64,000 bases of DNA from Schistosoma haematobium (Eukaryota; Platyhelminthes; Trematoda; Strigeidida; Schistosomatidae): positions 23,633,536 to 23,697,535 of the forward strand of contig NC_067198.1 in NCBI RefSeq assembly GCF_000699445.3, written 5' to 3'. The first letter of the stretch is position 1, and every line of letters begins with the position of its first letter. The notes beneath the pieces are model-generated. The model searched no databases. It worked only from the letters and a program-made list of their open reading frames with translations, and was not told where the DNA came from. Positions 1-10,606 of this stretch are shown here, piece by piece. A program made the translations under genes and the position numbers.

Positions 1-312
1 CTTCCAACTTATCTATTTCTGCCTCATGCTCTCCAAAAGTGGTTGCTTGTAATTGTATGGAATAAAGTATGGTCTTGTGTTACTCTGGTTCCCTATTTTT
101 GGTTGTGAATCGGGTATTTGGTACGACGTAATCTAGTTAATTTGTAGCGTATCGTTCGAGTATTCAATCTAACGATGATATAAACTTGGTCAACAGTTTT
201 ATTATCGTCGTAATATCTCCTGTGATGGAGAAAAGTATTTTAATTCTCCCGTTACAACAAATTGACGTTGGGATTTTTTAAATGAACCTACCCACTACAT
301 TATATTTTTTCA
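1..312. other. No feature recognised
   Basis: AT-rich non-coding sequence. I see no open frame, repeat structure or RNA motif that I can support here. Confidence 0.5.
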
Positions 313-1110
313 TTGTATATGCTCTATCTGTCGAAAGTGGATTCTTTGGAAAAAATGCTAGATCGATTAGGGCTAACTCAAATAAGAATCATTAGTATCC
401 CGGAGAAAACTGGCCTCAATATTGTTAACATCGGGCGAGATTCAAATGTTTCTATATCAGATTCCTATATGTCTAATGATTTAACCATGTCGATTGAAAT
501 CCTAAGTCGTTGTGAGAATAATATTTCAAAGGAATCAAATCATGAGCTGATTTTTGATGTTTTTTTTACTAGGTTTTGGGTTCTAATGACTCATTCATGC
601 TTGGTGAAATCCTTTATAGATATAAGGGGAATGTGTCAAGTGAATCAAATTCTAATCAGAACTCATCCTATTTTACTGAATGCCGTTTGTTGTAACGATG
701 CATTTGTTTCTAGTAAAACCGTAATTAAATGTGAGGAACAAGTTCTGAACGAGTTTAAATCTAATTACTGTTCTATCGATTTATTTCCATTGAAGTTTAT
801 GATCAGTGTGACAAATATATCCTAAATGAGTCGAATCCTGATCACATATCTAATGTTATTATATCAGATATTGGGTATTCTCACAACCCATGTATGTCGA
901 GTAAAATCCTCAATACTATGATGAACCACAAGGCATATAAAGTGTTTCCTAAGCATTCATAGAACTATTATGCCCGGATGTAATCTTTGAAAAGGCGAAA
1001 AAATTAAGTCTAGTTCAAAATTACCTTAACGAGTATGAAGTGAATATACATGTTCCATTTAAATGTCTTGCAGGTCAATCAAACCATGATGAGTCACATA
1101 GTGTTATTTA
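313..1110 (+). pseudogene. Degenerate repeat-derived coding fragment, family not recognised
   Basis: A 170-codon open frame runs from 313 to 825, and similar-looking coding sequence continues beyond it in other frames. After a frame change near 800 the translation reads through phrases such as ILNESNPDHISNVI and SDIGYSHNPC to about 1110. Asn/Ser/Ile-rich phrases containing ESN and ISN recur, as in low-complexity polyprotein segments of retroelements. Around 590-690 a neighbouring frame is the more plausible one, so at least two frameshifts are present. No protease, reverse transcriptase or zinc-knuckle motif is visible. I infer a decayed mobile-element reading frame rather than a host gene; the family is unknown. 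Confidence 0.3.
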
Positions 1111-1925
1111 GAGATATAAATGCTAAGTGCTTATCCATGTTATAACTCAAATGATGCTCTAGCGTTTTCTCAGACGAAAGAGAAATATGTATCACATTAT
1201 GGAATGCCTCGATATCTACGTTCACTACTAAAAACTCACATACAATCGAATTATGAGAAAACAATTTAATATTATCTTTAAGTTGTTTGCTTGCTGATAG
1301 TAAATATACAAATCTCATTTGATGATTTAACTTCAATTTTATAAAACTTTTACAAAATACGTAGGATGTTAGTTTGGTCAAAACTTCATTTGTATGTCAA
1401 GTTAACAAAGCAGTGATACTATAGCACCTCTCCTACAATTAAGTTTGTCAAGTTCTTCAATTAACTTATTTAACAGACAGTGTTATTCAAACAGTAACAA
1501 TTTGTCTGTGTCTTTGCATAATTATAGTAATGGTAATAATAATTATTATGTCTGTATGAACATGTGTGTTTGATCACATGTGACAACTTACTCATGTATC
1601 CCTCTGTCTAGCTTAAATGTTAGTTACTTTAATCGCTCGATGAGTCGTTAGCTCTCCCAAATATATTTGTGCTTGAATCTTATTAATTAACTTGACTGTT
1701 TATTGAACTCTTTTCTGCTCGATCTCGCTTGGTGTGCTTGCGCATTAGTGATATGTGTTATTCAGTAATAAACTAGTCGGCGCTTCGTGCTGCCTTCTGA
1801 ATCCATACACCGCTGGGATTTATTTAATAACGTTTTCCAGGGTGATTGATATACGTAGCCTAAGAAATTAACTAGAAGCTAATCCACTACAATACAAACT
1901 ATTTATAGATTTTAGGTATCATTGC
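1111..1925. other. Anonymous AT-rich stretch, possible LTR-like segment at 1540-1855
   Basis: There is no coding signal. The part at about 1540-1855 has some LTR-like features: AATAAA near 1770, mixed GC content and a position just downstream of the decayed frame. No second copy or target duplication was found, so this is only a possibility. Confidence 0.2.
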
Positions 1926-1929
1926 TAAG

Positions 1930-2100
1930 GTTTGGTCTGATAATTTTGAATAAATTGAACATTGGGTAGATTGTTATGAATAAAATTAATATATTTATAA
2001 TATCTCAATGAGTAGAAAGTTTGGATTTTCTGACGTTTCGTGACTCAATACAAGCCACTTCTTCAGAGAATAAATATGCAAATCAAAATTAATCCAAGAA
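1930..2100 (-). repeat. Penelope-like element terminus fragment
   Basis: The segment shares a block with the repeat at 27955-28205: an ATTGGGT... stretch, then ...TATC, then GACGTTTCGT. It contains a hammerhead-like motif on the minus strand. Known Penelope-like elements carry hammerhead motifs in their terminal repeats, so I infer an isolated Penelope-type terminus. No coding part is attached. Confidence 0.45.
2026..2070 (-). ncRNA. Hammerhead-ribozyme-like motif (Penelope type)
   Basis: Read on the minus strand, TTCT is followed by CTGAAGA (fits the CUGANGA core), then A and GTG, a loop, CAC, GAAA, a minimal stem III AC/GT, and C at the cleavage position followed by AGAA. The TTCT/AGAA pair would form the base of stem I and GTG/CAC stem II. 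One extra A sits between core and stem II. This is the minimal-stem-III layout described for hammerheads of Penelope-like retroelements. Activity is not established. Confidence 0.45.
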
Positions 2101-2734
2101 TAAATAGTACAAAGGAACAGTGCAAGAATATTATGTGCGACCAATCAGAAACTGGTCTGAACAAGTTTTATTTTTTCCGTACATTATCGTATAGTGCTTT
2201 TTTAATAGTAAGTTTTCCAGTTTTAAAGTAGCCGTTTAAAAATGTAAGTTTTACGTTGCGTGGCGGTCCGAGTGTAATACTTATATGTAAGCCTCCGTAT
2301 CCGTGCTCAAAATAGATTGTTAAGTGATGAAACAGTGTGATTTGAAAGTTTTCATGGTCCGACTGAACCGTGTATACATTCATGACTCATAAACATAGAT
2401 GTGTCCTTCAGAAAATGAAACTACATTTCCAACTAACAGCGTACACTCATTTATTAAAATAGAGCCGAATTATGAACATTAGCTTGCCCCGATTAATAAT
2501 TTACACTTGCCACTTGACTGGTGTCTGATTGGCCCGGTATTTCAGTAATCACTATGCTTCAGAATTTTATTTCATACTCAAAGATTAAAATACAGTATTC
2601 ATAGAAAGTTTGTAAATTGCAATGACAAACTGTTGAGCTACAGGAATAATATTATCACGATGTAATATACAAATGAAATCAGTGTTTCGTTTGGGATATC
2701 TGTTTGCTTTTGTAGGAAGCTGATCACCAGTTAA
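2101..2734. other. No feature recognised
   Basis: Short open frames on both strands show no recognisable protein. No repeat structure is visible. Confidence 0.4.
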
Positions 2735-2832
2735 CTCCGCCTGTAGCTCTTCTAGAGTTACTGCCGATGCCAAGCCCGGGTAAAGGAGGAGGGTTGGGCA
2801 TGGTATTAGCGACCTCATAAGGCATCTTCCCA
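2735..2832 (+). repeat. 5' leader fragment of RTE-like family A
   Basis: The segment starts at TCCGCCTG and runs through GCCCGGGTAAAGGAGGAGGG and GGGCATGG. It matches the leader of the family A copy that begins near 23100 and, inverted, the one ending near 6405. No coding sequence follows, so this is an isolated leader fragment. Confidence 0.7.
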
Positions 2833-3196
2833 GTTATATAGAACTTGTTAAGCAATCTGCATATTAAAACCATTTTAATATCACTGGTACTTTTGTATAT
2901 AATTAGAGACAAAATGAAGACCGAAATTGTTTCTTCACAACACTTATCCATGAATAAGTTATCTATAAGTGGCAATAATACTTTCTCTCTAAGATCTCTC
3001 AACTAGTGGGTAAGACATTTAGCCGTGTATCTTATCAGTGCTTTGGATTATAAGCATTTCAGCGAGGCTCTAACTACGTAGGAAAAGTATTAAGGGTCTG
3101 TCGCCACAGGACAGAATTCCCGCAATTAATCTATACTTTGAAAGAAACCTTTATTACTGAATACCGTACAAAAATATGTTAACATTCAGAAGTGTC
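2833..3196. other. No feature recognised
   Basis: AT-rich flank between the leader fragment and the target duplication of the family A element. Confidence 0.4.
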
Positions 3197-3208
3197 GTCG
3201 TCATTCAT

Positions 3209-6200
3209 TCATTACTTACTTACTTACGCCTGTTGCTCCCAATAGAGCATAGGCCGCCGACCACCATTCTCCAACCCACTCTGTCCTGGGCCTTCTTTTC
3301 TAGTTCCATCCAATTCTTGTTCATTTTTCTCATGTCTATCTCCATTTCCCGGCGTAATGTGTTCTTTGGTCTTCCTCTTTCCCTTTGACCTTCAGGATTC
3401 CATGTGAGGGCTTGTCTTGTGACACAGTTGGGTGCTTTCCTCAATGTGTGTCCTATCCACTTCCAGCGCTTCTTCCTGATTTCTTCCTCCACTGGGATCT
3501 GGTTTGTTCTCTCCCACAGTACGTTGTTGCTAATAGTGTCCGGCCAATGGATCTGAAGTATTTTGCGTAGACAATTGTTAATAAACACCTGTATCTTCTG
3601 GATGATGGCTTTTGTAGTTCTCCAGGTTTCTGCCCCATACAGTAGAACTGTCTTGACATTTGTATTGAAAATCCTGACCTTGGTGTTGGTTGACAGTTGC
3701 TTTGAGTTCCAGATGTTCCTCAGTTGTAAATATGCTGCTCTTGCTTTGCCGATCCGCGCCTTCACATCTGCATCAGATCCACCCTGTTCATCAATGATGC
3801 TGCCCAAATATGTAAAGGTTTTTACATCTTCCAAATCTTCTCCGTCAATTGTGATTGGATTAGTGCATTCTGTGTTGTATCGAAGAATCCTGCTTTTCCT
3901 TTTGTGTATATTGAGACCTACTGCTGCTGAGGCTGCTGCCACACTGTTCGTCTTCTGCATCTGTTGTTGCGTTTGGGGTAGAAAAGCCAGATCATCCAAC
4001 TGCATCTTAGATTTCCATTGTATCCCGCGCTTCCCTTCAGGCGTTGACGTCTTCATGATCCAGTCGATCACCAGGAGAAAGAGAAAGGGTGAGAGTAGGC
4101 AACCTTGCCTAACACTGGTCTTCACTTCGAACGACTTTGTCAACTGTCCTCCATGCACGATTTTACAGTGTAGTCCATCATAGGAATTCCGTATGATATT
4201 GACTATCTTCTGAGGCACGCCGTAGTGTCGAAGAAGTTTCCATAGTGTTGTTCTGTCCACGCTGTCAAATGCCTTTTCGTAGTCAATGAAGTTGATGTAG
4301 AGTGATGAATTCCATTCAATTGATTGTTCCACAATTATCCGTAGAGTTGCGATTTGGTCTGTACACGATCTATCCTTACGGAATCCTGCCTGTTGGTCAC
4401 GAAGTTGGGCGTCTACGTAGTCCTTCATCCTGTTTACCAATACCTTGTTGAAGACTTTTCCCGGTATTGAGAGAAGAGTGATGCCCCTGTAGTTATCACA
4501 CTTGCTGAGATCGCCTTTCTTCGGTATTTTGATCAGAAGCCCTTCTTTCCAATCTGTTGGTACTTGTTCCTCATCCTATATCTTGCTGGATAGAATGTGG
4601 AGTATCCTTGCAGTTGCCGCTACGTCTGCTCTTAATGCCTCTGCTGGGATGTTGTCCGGTCCTGCTGCTTTGCCACTCTTGATTTGTCTGGTGTCCATGC
4701 TGATTTCTTCAATTGTTGGTGGGCCAACATTGATTGGGAGGTCCGTGGTTGCTGCTTCGATGTTGGGTGGGTTCAGTGAGGCTGGTCGATTCAAGAGTTC
4801 TTTGAAGTGCTCTACCCACCTGTTTCGTTGTTCTTCAATGTTGGTGATTACCTCGCCTTCCTTGCTTTTCACTGGTCGCTCCGGTTTGCGGCGATTTCCA
4901 GAGAGTTTCTTTGTCGTGTCATACAATTGTCTCATGTTTCCTTCTCTTGCAGCCTTTTCCGCCGTCGTTGCTAAATCTTCCACATATTTACGTTTGTCGG
5001 TTCTGATGCTCCTCTTCACTTGTTTGTTTACTTCTGTGTATTCAGTTTGTGCCTTGGCTTTTTCTGCTCTTGTTCGACTGGTATTGATTGCTGCCTTCTT
5101 GTTCCTTCTTTCTTGAATCTTATCCAGTGTACCAACAGTGATCCATTCCTTGTGATGGTGCTTCTTGTGACCCAGGACCTCATGACATGTTGGAGTGATT
5201 GCCTCTTTGATCCCCTTCCAGTTGCTCTCCACAGTAGTTCCTTCTCCATTGAGTAGATCATGAAAGGCCTGGAACTTATTGCTGAGGACTATCTTGAATT
5301 TGTTGAGTTTGTCAGTATCCTGGAGAAAGGCCGTATTGAACTTTTGTGATACTGTCTGCCCCGTTGTCCAGTGCTTCTTGAGTTTCAATTTCATCTTGGC
5401 GACCAGTAAGTGATGATCTGATGCTATATCAGCTCCTCTCTTGGTTCTCACATCTTCCATCGTCCTCCTGAACTTCTTGTTGATGCAAATATGGTCGATT
5501 TGGTTCTGCGTAGTGTGATCTGGTGAAGTCCATGTGGTTTTGTGTATGCGTTTATATGGGAATATGGTGCCGCCTATGACCAGCTTATTGAAGGCACATA
5601 GGTTTGCAAATCTCTCACCATTTTCGTTTCTTTCTCCCAGTCCGTGTCGTCCCATGATGTCTTCATATCCAGTGTTGTCCGTTCCAACCTTGGCGTTGAA
5701 ATCTCCCATCAGAATGGTCAGGTCCTTTGTTGGGCACTTCTCGACTATTGACTGCAGCCTATTGTAGAATTGATCTTTAGCGTCTTCATTGTAGTCGTTG
5801 GTAGGCGCATAGCATTGGATGATGTTCATTGAAATACCCTGTTTCTTTGTTTTGAACGAGGCTTTGATGATCCTTGGTCCATGAGATTCCCATCCTATAA
5901 GCGCATTTTGCGCTTGTTTGGACAGCATCAATGCAACTCCTTGTGTATGTGGTGCATCTTCTTCTTCATGGCCGGAGTATAACAGGAGCTCTCCTGTAGT
6001 TAGTCGTTGTTGTCCAACTTGTGTCCAATGTGTTTCACTGATCCCAAGTACCTCTAGGTTGTATCTTCTCATTTCTGCAGCAATCTGGAAGGCTCTTCCG
6101 GTGTCCCACATTGTACGAACATTCCATGTACCTAAATAAATGGTCGCTCTGGTTGTCAGAAGGGGCATCGGCCTCGTAACTTCCGAAGGAATTCGGCTTT

Positions 6201-6405
6201 CATCATGAGGCGTCATAATTCTTCTAAATGAAGATCTTCTGACTCCCAGGGCAGAGTTTAAAAGGTTTGAATAATTTTTTCTGGTTAGCGTTTTTTTAGC
6301 GAGTTAGTTTTCTACGGGATGGGGACGCTAATACCATGCCCAACCCTCCTCCTTTATCCGAGCTTAGGACCGGCAGTAGCCCCCGGAGGGACTCCAGGCG
6401 GAGTT
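3209..6405 (-). mobile_element. RTE-like non-LTR retrotransposon, family A, near complete
   Basis: The element is bounded by a 12-bp target-site duplication, GTCGTCATTCAT, at 3197-3208 and 6406-6417. Its 5' end (at 6405) starts AACTCCGCCTGG and carries the GC-rich leader with GGAGGAGGG. The 3' end is a short GTAA-type repeat (plus strand TTACTTACTTACTTAC) that joins the duplicated target. Copies or fragments of the same family lie at 2735, 7141-8263 and 23099-24923. Assignment to the RTE clade rests on the single long frame with an N-terminal endonuclease, short simple tail and overall resemblance to schistosome SR2/SR3-type elements; the exact family name is not certain. Confidence 0.88.
3220..6216 (-). 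pseudogene. Endonuclease-reverse transcriptase polyprotein of family A, one stop and a lost catalytic box
   Basis: One continuous frame starts with ATG at 6216 and ends at 3220, about 998 codons, broken only by an in-frame TAG near 4575. Residues about 25-270 are an apurinic-type endonuclease (GTWNVRTMWDTG, SETHW, APTND, GDFNAKVG, ASDHHLLV). A basic Lys/Arg-rich linker follows, then the reverse transcriptase ([54 protein letters not shown]). The C-terminal region has [12 protein letters not shown] and [10 protein letters not shown]. Motif C is damaged: the frame reads QLDDLAFL where relatives have a DDLDFADDLALL-type sequence, so the catalytic aspartate pair is gone. Without those aspartates the copy should be unable to reverse transcribe. 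The endonuclease looks intact. Confidence 0.88.
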
Positions 6406-6417
6406 GTCGTCATTCAT

Positions 6418-7127
6418 ACTTGACTAATTTTTGGCTGAAGATGATTTAATTTCATTTCATAATTGATATCTGTTTCTTATTTAATCAGTTGAGCTGGAGA
6501 CCCTCGATTCACGTAATTTATACGGGTTTCTCAAGTTTCAAAAAGAAGTTGAATAAACATAATTAATAAATATCGGTCTATCGTAACCAAAAGCAATTAC
6601 AACAGTTTGGCTCGGGATCTCTCAACCGAAGATCTTGCAAATCACAATGACTTCGGATTCAAATATACCAAATAATTAAGATTATCGGTTCAGTACAACT
6701 TATAACATTGTTTCATCACTTACTCAGAAATAAATGCATACGTAAAACAGTTGTTAAGGAATGCCTTTAAACATATGTTTGATTACGATTATATATGGAA
6801 AGCCGCTATATCTTCTTACCGGAGTAAACAGAATCCATACCCATCAAGTGATAGTGAGTGGTAATTTTGCTCTACAATGTTAATAACTTTCATTCTTACA
6901 GTTGCATTCCTATTTGTCATCAAAATAAAAGCCTGTCGAAAAATATCTCGGAAGATTTCACTGTAGTGAAAATTCTCATTTACATATTTAGTAAAAAGAC
7001 AAATGGAACAAAGAATTTTCTACGTCGATAAGAAGCGTAGATAAACATCCCATAAATCCAATTTTCATCTAAGCCAGCTTAATACCTACAGAATCTTTTC
7101 AGTGTTAATTGAGTTATAAGTTCTATC
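6418..7127. other. No feature recognised
   Basis: AT-rich spacer between two family A copies, with no coding, repeat or RNA signal that I can support. Confidence 0.4.
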
Positions 7128-7140
7128 ACTAAGTCGTGTA

Positions 7141-8263
7141 CTCTACTTACACCTGTTACTCCCAATGTAGTATAGGCTGCCAACCAGCATTCTCCAACCC
7201 ATTCTGTCCTGGGCCTTCTTTTCTAGTTTTATCCAATTGTTGTTTATTCTTCCCATGTCTGTCTCCATTCCTCGATGTACTGTGTTCTTTGGTCTTCCTC
7301 TTTTCCTTTGGCCTTGAGGACTCCATGTGAGGGCTTGTCTTGTGACGCAGTTGAGTGCTTTCCCCAATGTGTCTTATCCACTTCCAGCGCTTCTTCCTGA
7401 TTTCTTCCTCCTTCGGGATCTGGTTTGTCCTCTCCCACAATAAGTTGTTTCTGGTAGTGTCTGGCAAACGGATCCGAAGTATTTTGCTTAGACAGCTGTT
7501 AATAAACACTTGTATCTTCTGCATGACAGCTTTCGTAGTTCTCCAGGTTTCCGCCCCATACAGTATAACTGTCTTGACATTTGTATTTAAAACTTCGACT
7601 TTGTTATTGGTTGATAGTTGTTTTGAGTTCCAGATGTTCTTCATTTGTAAATATCATGCTCTTGCTTTACCGATCCGCGCCTTCACATCTGCATCAGATC
7701 CACCGTGTTCACCAACGATGCTGCCTAGATATGTAAAAGCTTTAAAATCTTCCAAATCGTCTCCGTCAAGTTTGGTTTGATTGGTGCATGCTGTATTGCA
7801 TTGGAGAGTCTTGCTTTTTCCTTTGTGTGTGTTGAGACCTACTGCTACACTGGTCGTCTTCTGAATTTATTGTTGCTTGTGCGATAAAAGAGCCAGATCA
7901 TCTACGAAGTCTGAGTCGTCCATTTGCATCCTAGTTGTCCACTGTATCCCATGCTTCCCACAGATGTTGACGTCTTCACGATCCAGTCGATCACCAGGAG
8001 AAAGAGAAAGGGTGAGAGTAAGCAACCTTGCCTGACACCGGTTTTTACTTCGAACGAGTCCGTCAGCTGTCGTCCATACACGATTTTGCAGTTTAATCCA
8101 TCATAGGAATTCTGTATGATGTTTACTATCTTCTTAGGCACGCCATAGAGTTGAAGAAGCTTCCATAATGTTGTCCTGTCCACGCTATCAAAAGCTTTTT
8201 CGTAGTCAATGAAGTTTATGTAGAGTGATGAATTCCATTCAATTGATTGATCCAGGCGGAGTT
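7141..8263 (-). mobile_element. Internally deleted copy of RTE-like family A
   Basis: Flanking 13-bp target duplications (ACTAAGTCGTGTA at 7128-7140 and ACTAAGTCTTGTA at 8264-8276, one mismatch) bound the copy. Its 5' end keeps about the first dozen bases of the family leader and then jumps into the reverse transcriptase near [13 protein letters not shown], so endonuclease and linker are missing. The remaining frame has [12 protein letters not shown], then DFVDDLALL (the motif C box, with V replacing the usual A), a TAA, and the C-terminal part in shifted frames (7156-7644, 7143-7367). It is non-coding today. Confidence 0.82.
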
Positions 8264-8276
8264 ACTAAGTCTTGTA

Positions 8277-9594
8277 ACATTCAGCAAATAGTTAATCATA
8301 TTTACTTTGGAATTCAATTTTCAAAAGTATACAAAAGTGGCAGAGTTGTACGTGTAATAAAAGATGATTTTGAAAGATTTCAATCAACACTAGTTAACTG
8401 CTGCTTTGGGTTGTAGCGGCTTCTCTACTGGTACATGCTTACGTGGTTAGAATGTTTAATACAGGCACAATAAATCCACATAGTTGTATACTCATTCTGA
8501 ATTATGATATAGGACTGAGTATATGACTGTCAAGTGCATTAGTTCAACTCTATTGGTTAACTCGTGCTAAGTTATGTGATTAATTCGAATACCGTACATG
8601 TGAATCCTAATATTTATCTGTTTAATTGCCTATCTATCTGTTGATCGTACTCTACCATAACATAACGGTGTGTAAATAATGAAGACATACTGGCTAAGTG
8701 ATACTCTGGATAGCCTTTATTCATATCGTTACAATGCATATTAGACCAGTCTAATGCAGTGCTGGATTTGTTTTGCCGTAACATACTGAGTATTCTATTG
8801 CCCGTGTTATTTCTATTATAATACAGTGCTGACGATTCTAAGTGCCGATGTCAATATAAATCAAATTCGACTTCAAAGATTTGTTAATCCTTTATTATTT
8901 CAGTCCAGTTGTGTCCACTCGGTCCTATTATACTTTGATTATTTCATACCACTGTGTTTGCTAGGTAATCCAAACATTTAAATATACACTCACAATCCCT
9001 TATATTCTAGTTCTTGTTTATTTCATTTGTCTTCAGTCATCGAGTATGAAGATAACGAAATTAACAGTTGTTTGTTCTAATCTTTGGACAGATAAATAGA
9101 AGCAATTTCTTGCGTCATTTTGTATGCATATGTTTTCTCTTTTACCAATTATTCACTGGTAACCTTGATTGATTTTACATGAGTATATATGTGCGTATTT
9201 TCTCTTATCACTCACTCTGTTCGTTGCATGTCTTTATTTTGCTTTTTCTGTTTGACTATAAATGTTGAGTCATGTTTGATGTAACCCAGTCGGTTATTCC
9301 TGCTACTTTACTCAACATGCATTTCTCTTCATCTCTTGACGTTCACTCACATTATTAAATGTCTGAAATATATGTTCCTCAAATACTTTGTTATTCGACT
9401 TTTTACCTCTACGATGTTGATAACCTGAATTGTCGACAGAATAGATACGAAGCAAAAAAAGACATATTTCACTGACATGAATACTGTTCGTACAATAGTG
9501 TCAAGAACCTGCGCTGAAGGGTACCTGAATGGATGAAACAAGTAAAAATGGAGCTAAGCGAAGGAACTAGGAACTGGTGACATTTTGACATGGT
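8277..9594. other. Anonymous intergenic DNA
   Basis: About 1.3 kb of AT-rich sequence with no supportable gene. A stretch near 9190-9330 loosely resembles 26980-27070 (phrases TTTGTCTGACTA... and GTCGGTT / GCCGAC), which may be an old repeat. Confidence 0.35.
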
Positions 9595-9806
9595 CCCTAA
9601 ATGCCCTGGTTCGATCTAAGATGAGGAAATTCAGCTCACCCTCTCGAAATGTTCTCACATGAACACGCGTATACAGCCACTGTCAGGAAAATCTTAACTG
9701 ACTTTTCGCAGTGAAGGTGTTACTTACAAATTTGTGCGGACAAAAAGCGAATATCCGGCGCTTTAACCGGGTCCGCTAATATGGAGAATCCATCTACGGG
9801 AGGGAG
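9595..9806 (+). repeat. Isolated 5' leader fragment related to family B
   Basis: The segment reads AAATGCCCTGGTTCG, then CACCCTCTCGAAA, ACGCGTATACAGCC, AAAAGCGAATATCCGG and TTTAACCGG. It follows, with mismatches, the leader of the intact family B copy at 57676-57890. No family B coding sequence follows; PLE1 begins immediately afterwards. Confidence 0.65.
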
Positions 9807-9823
9807 AAAACAAGAGAGAGAGC

Positions 9824-10606
9824 AAGAACAAAAATTGGTGCAGAATAATATGAATTCATTTTATTTCGTCAGGTTCTCATCAGCTGCTTACAACCTAAAT
9901 TATTTGAAATTCAAAATTATTACAGACATTGACATACTTATACATAAGAGGGTGATTAAGGATGAATAAATGTATCATGGTGTAGCGAAGATTTCGATAG
10001 AGTTAATGAGGTCATAAAATTTTGTCTCGAATAAATAGAGTTTGAGAGGGAAAGTTCCGGAACATTGAAATAGTGATTAGAACTCATGAAAATAGATTAA
10101 TGGTTATAAAGAAAATATGAATTGAAATCAGTCAGTTATGTATGGTGTAATTAAAGAGAGTTGTAGTAATGACGCAACAAATAAATAGAGAAATAAATGA
10201 ATAAAAAGGGAGGTTATTGTTACCAGGGTAAAAAAAGATTTATAACTGTCTCTTTTTGTATACATATATCTAGTTTTAAACGTTTGATTGCTATTGCTTC
10301 GGCAAATTTCAAAAGGTTGGAGTTTGATTGCTTGCTAATCACCTTGAAGGACTTCAGTATATCAACTTCATGTCCTGTGTCGAGGAGATGTCTTGCGATG
10401 GCACTGCTGGATGCTTTTAATCCATTTAATCTTAAACTTTTCGGAATATGTTCTTTGAATCGGACGTGGGCTCTCCTTTCTGTTCTACCAATGTAACTGC
10501 TTTGGGAGATACATGTAAATTTGTATACACAGTTGGTGGTAACATGAAAAGGATACCTGTCGACCTTCGATTGTGTCAAAGAACATGTTGTTTTGGACAG
10601 GACAAT
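9824..10606 (-). repeat. PLE1 left inverted arm with GIY-YIG coding copy
   Basis: This is the reverse complement of 12579-13373. A minus-strand frame at 10220-10744 contains the same GIY-YIG segment (NCVYKFTC, YIGRTERRAHVRFKEH) as the right end. Upstream of the junction its translation is unrelated, because it runs antisense into the element's own 5' coding region. Confidence 0.85.

Noticed and set aside
3563..5767. Several plus-strand frames of 60-206 codons across the family A element
   Set aside because: They lie antisense to the continuous endonuclease-RT frame and their sequence is Cys/Phe/Ser-rich as expected from reverse-complement shadows.
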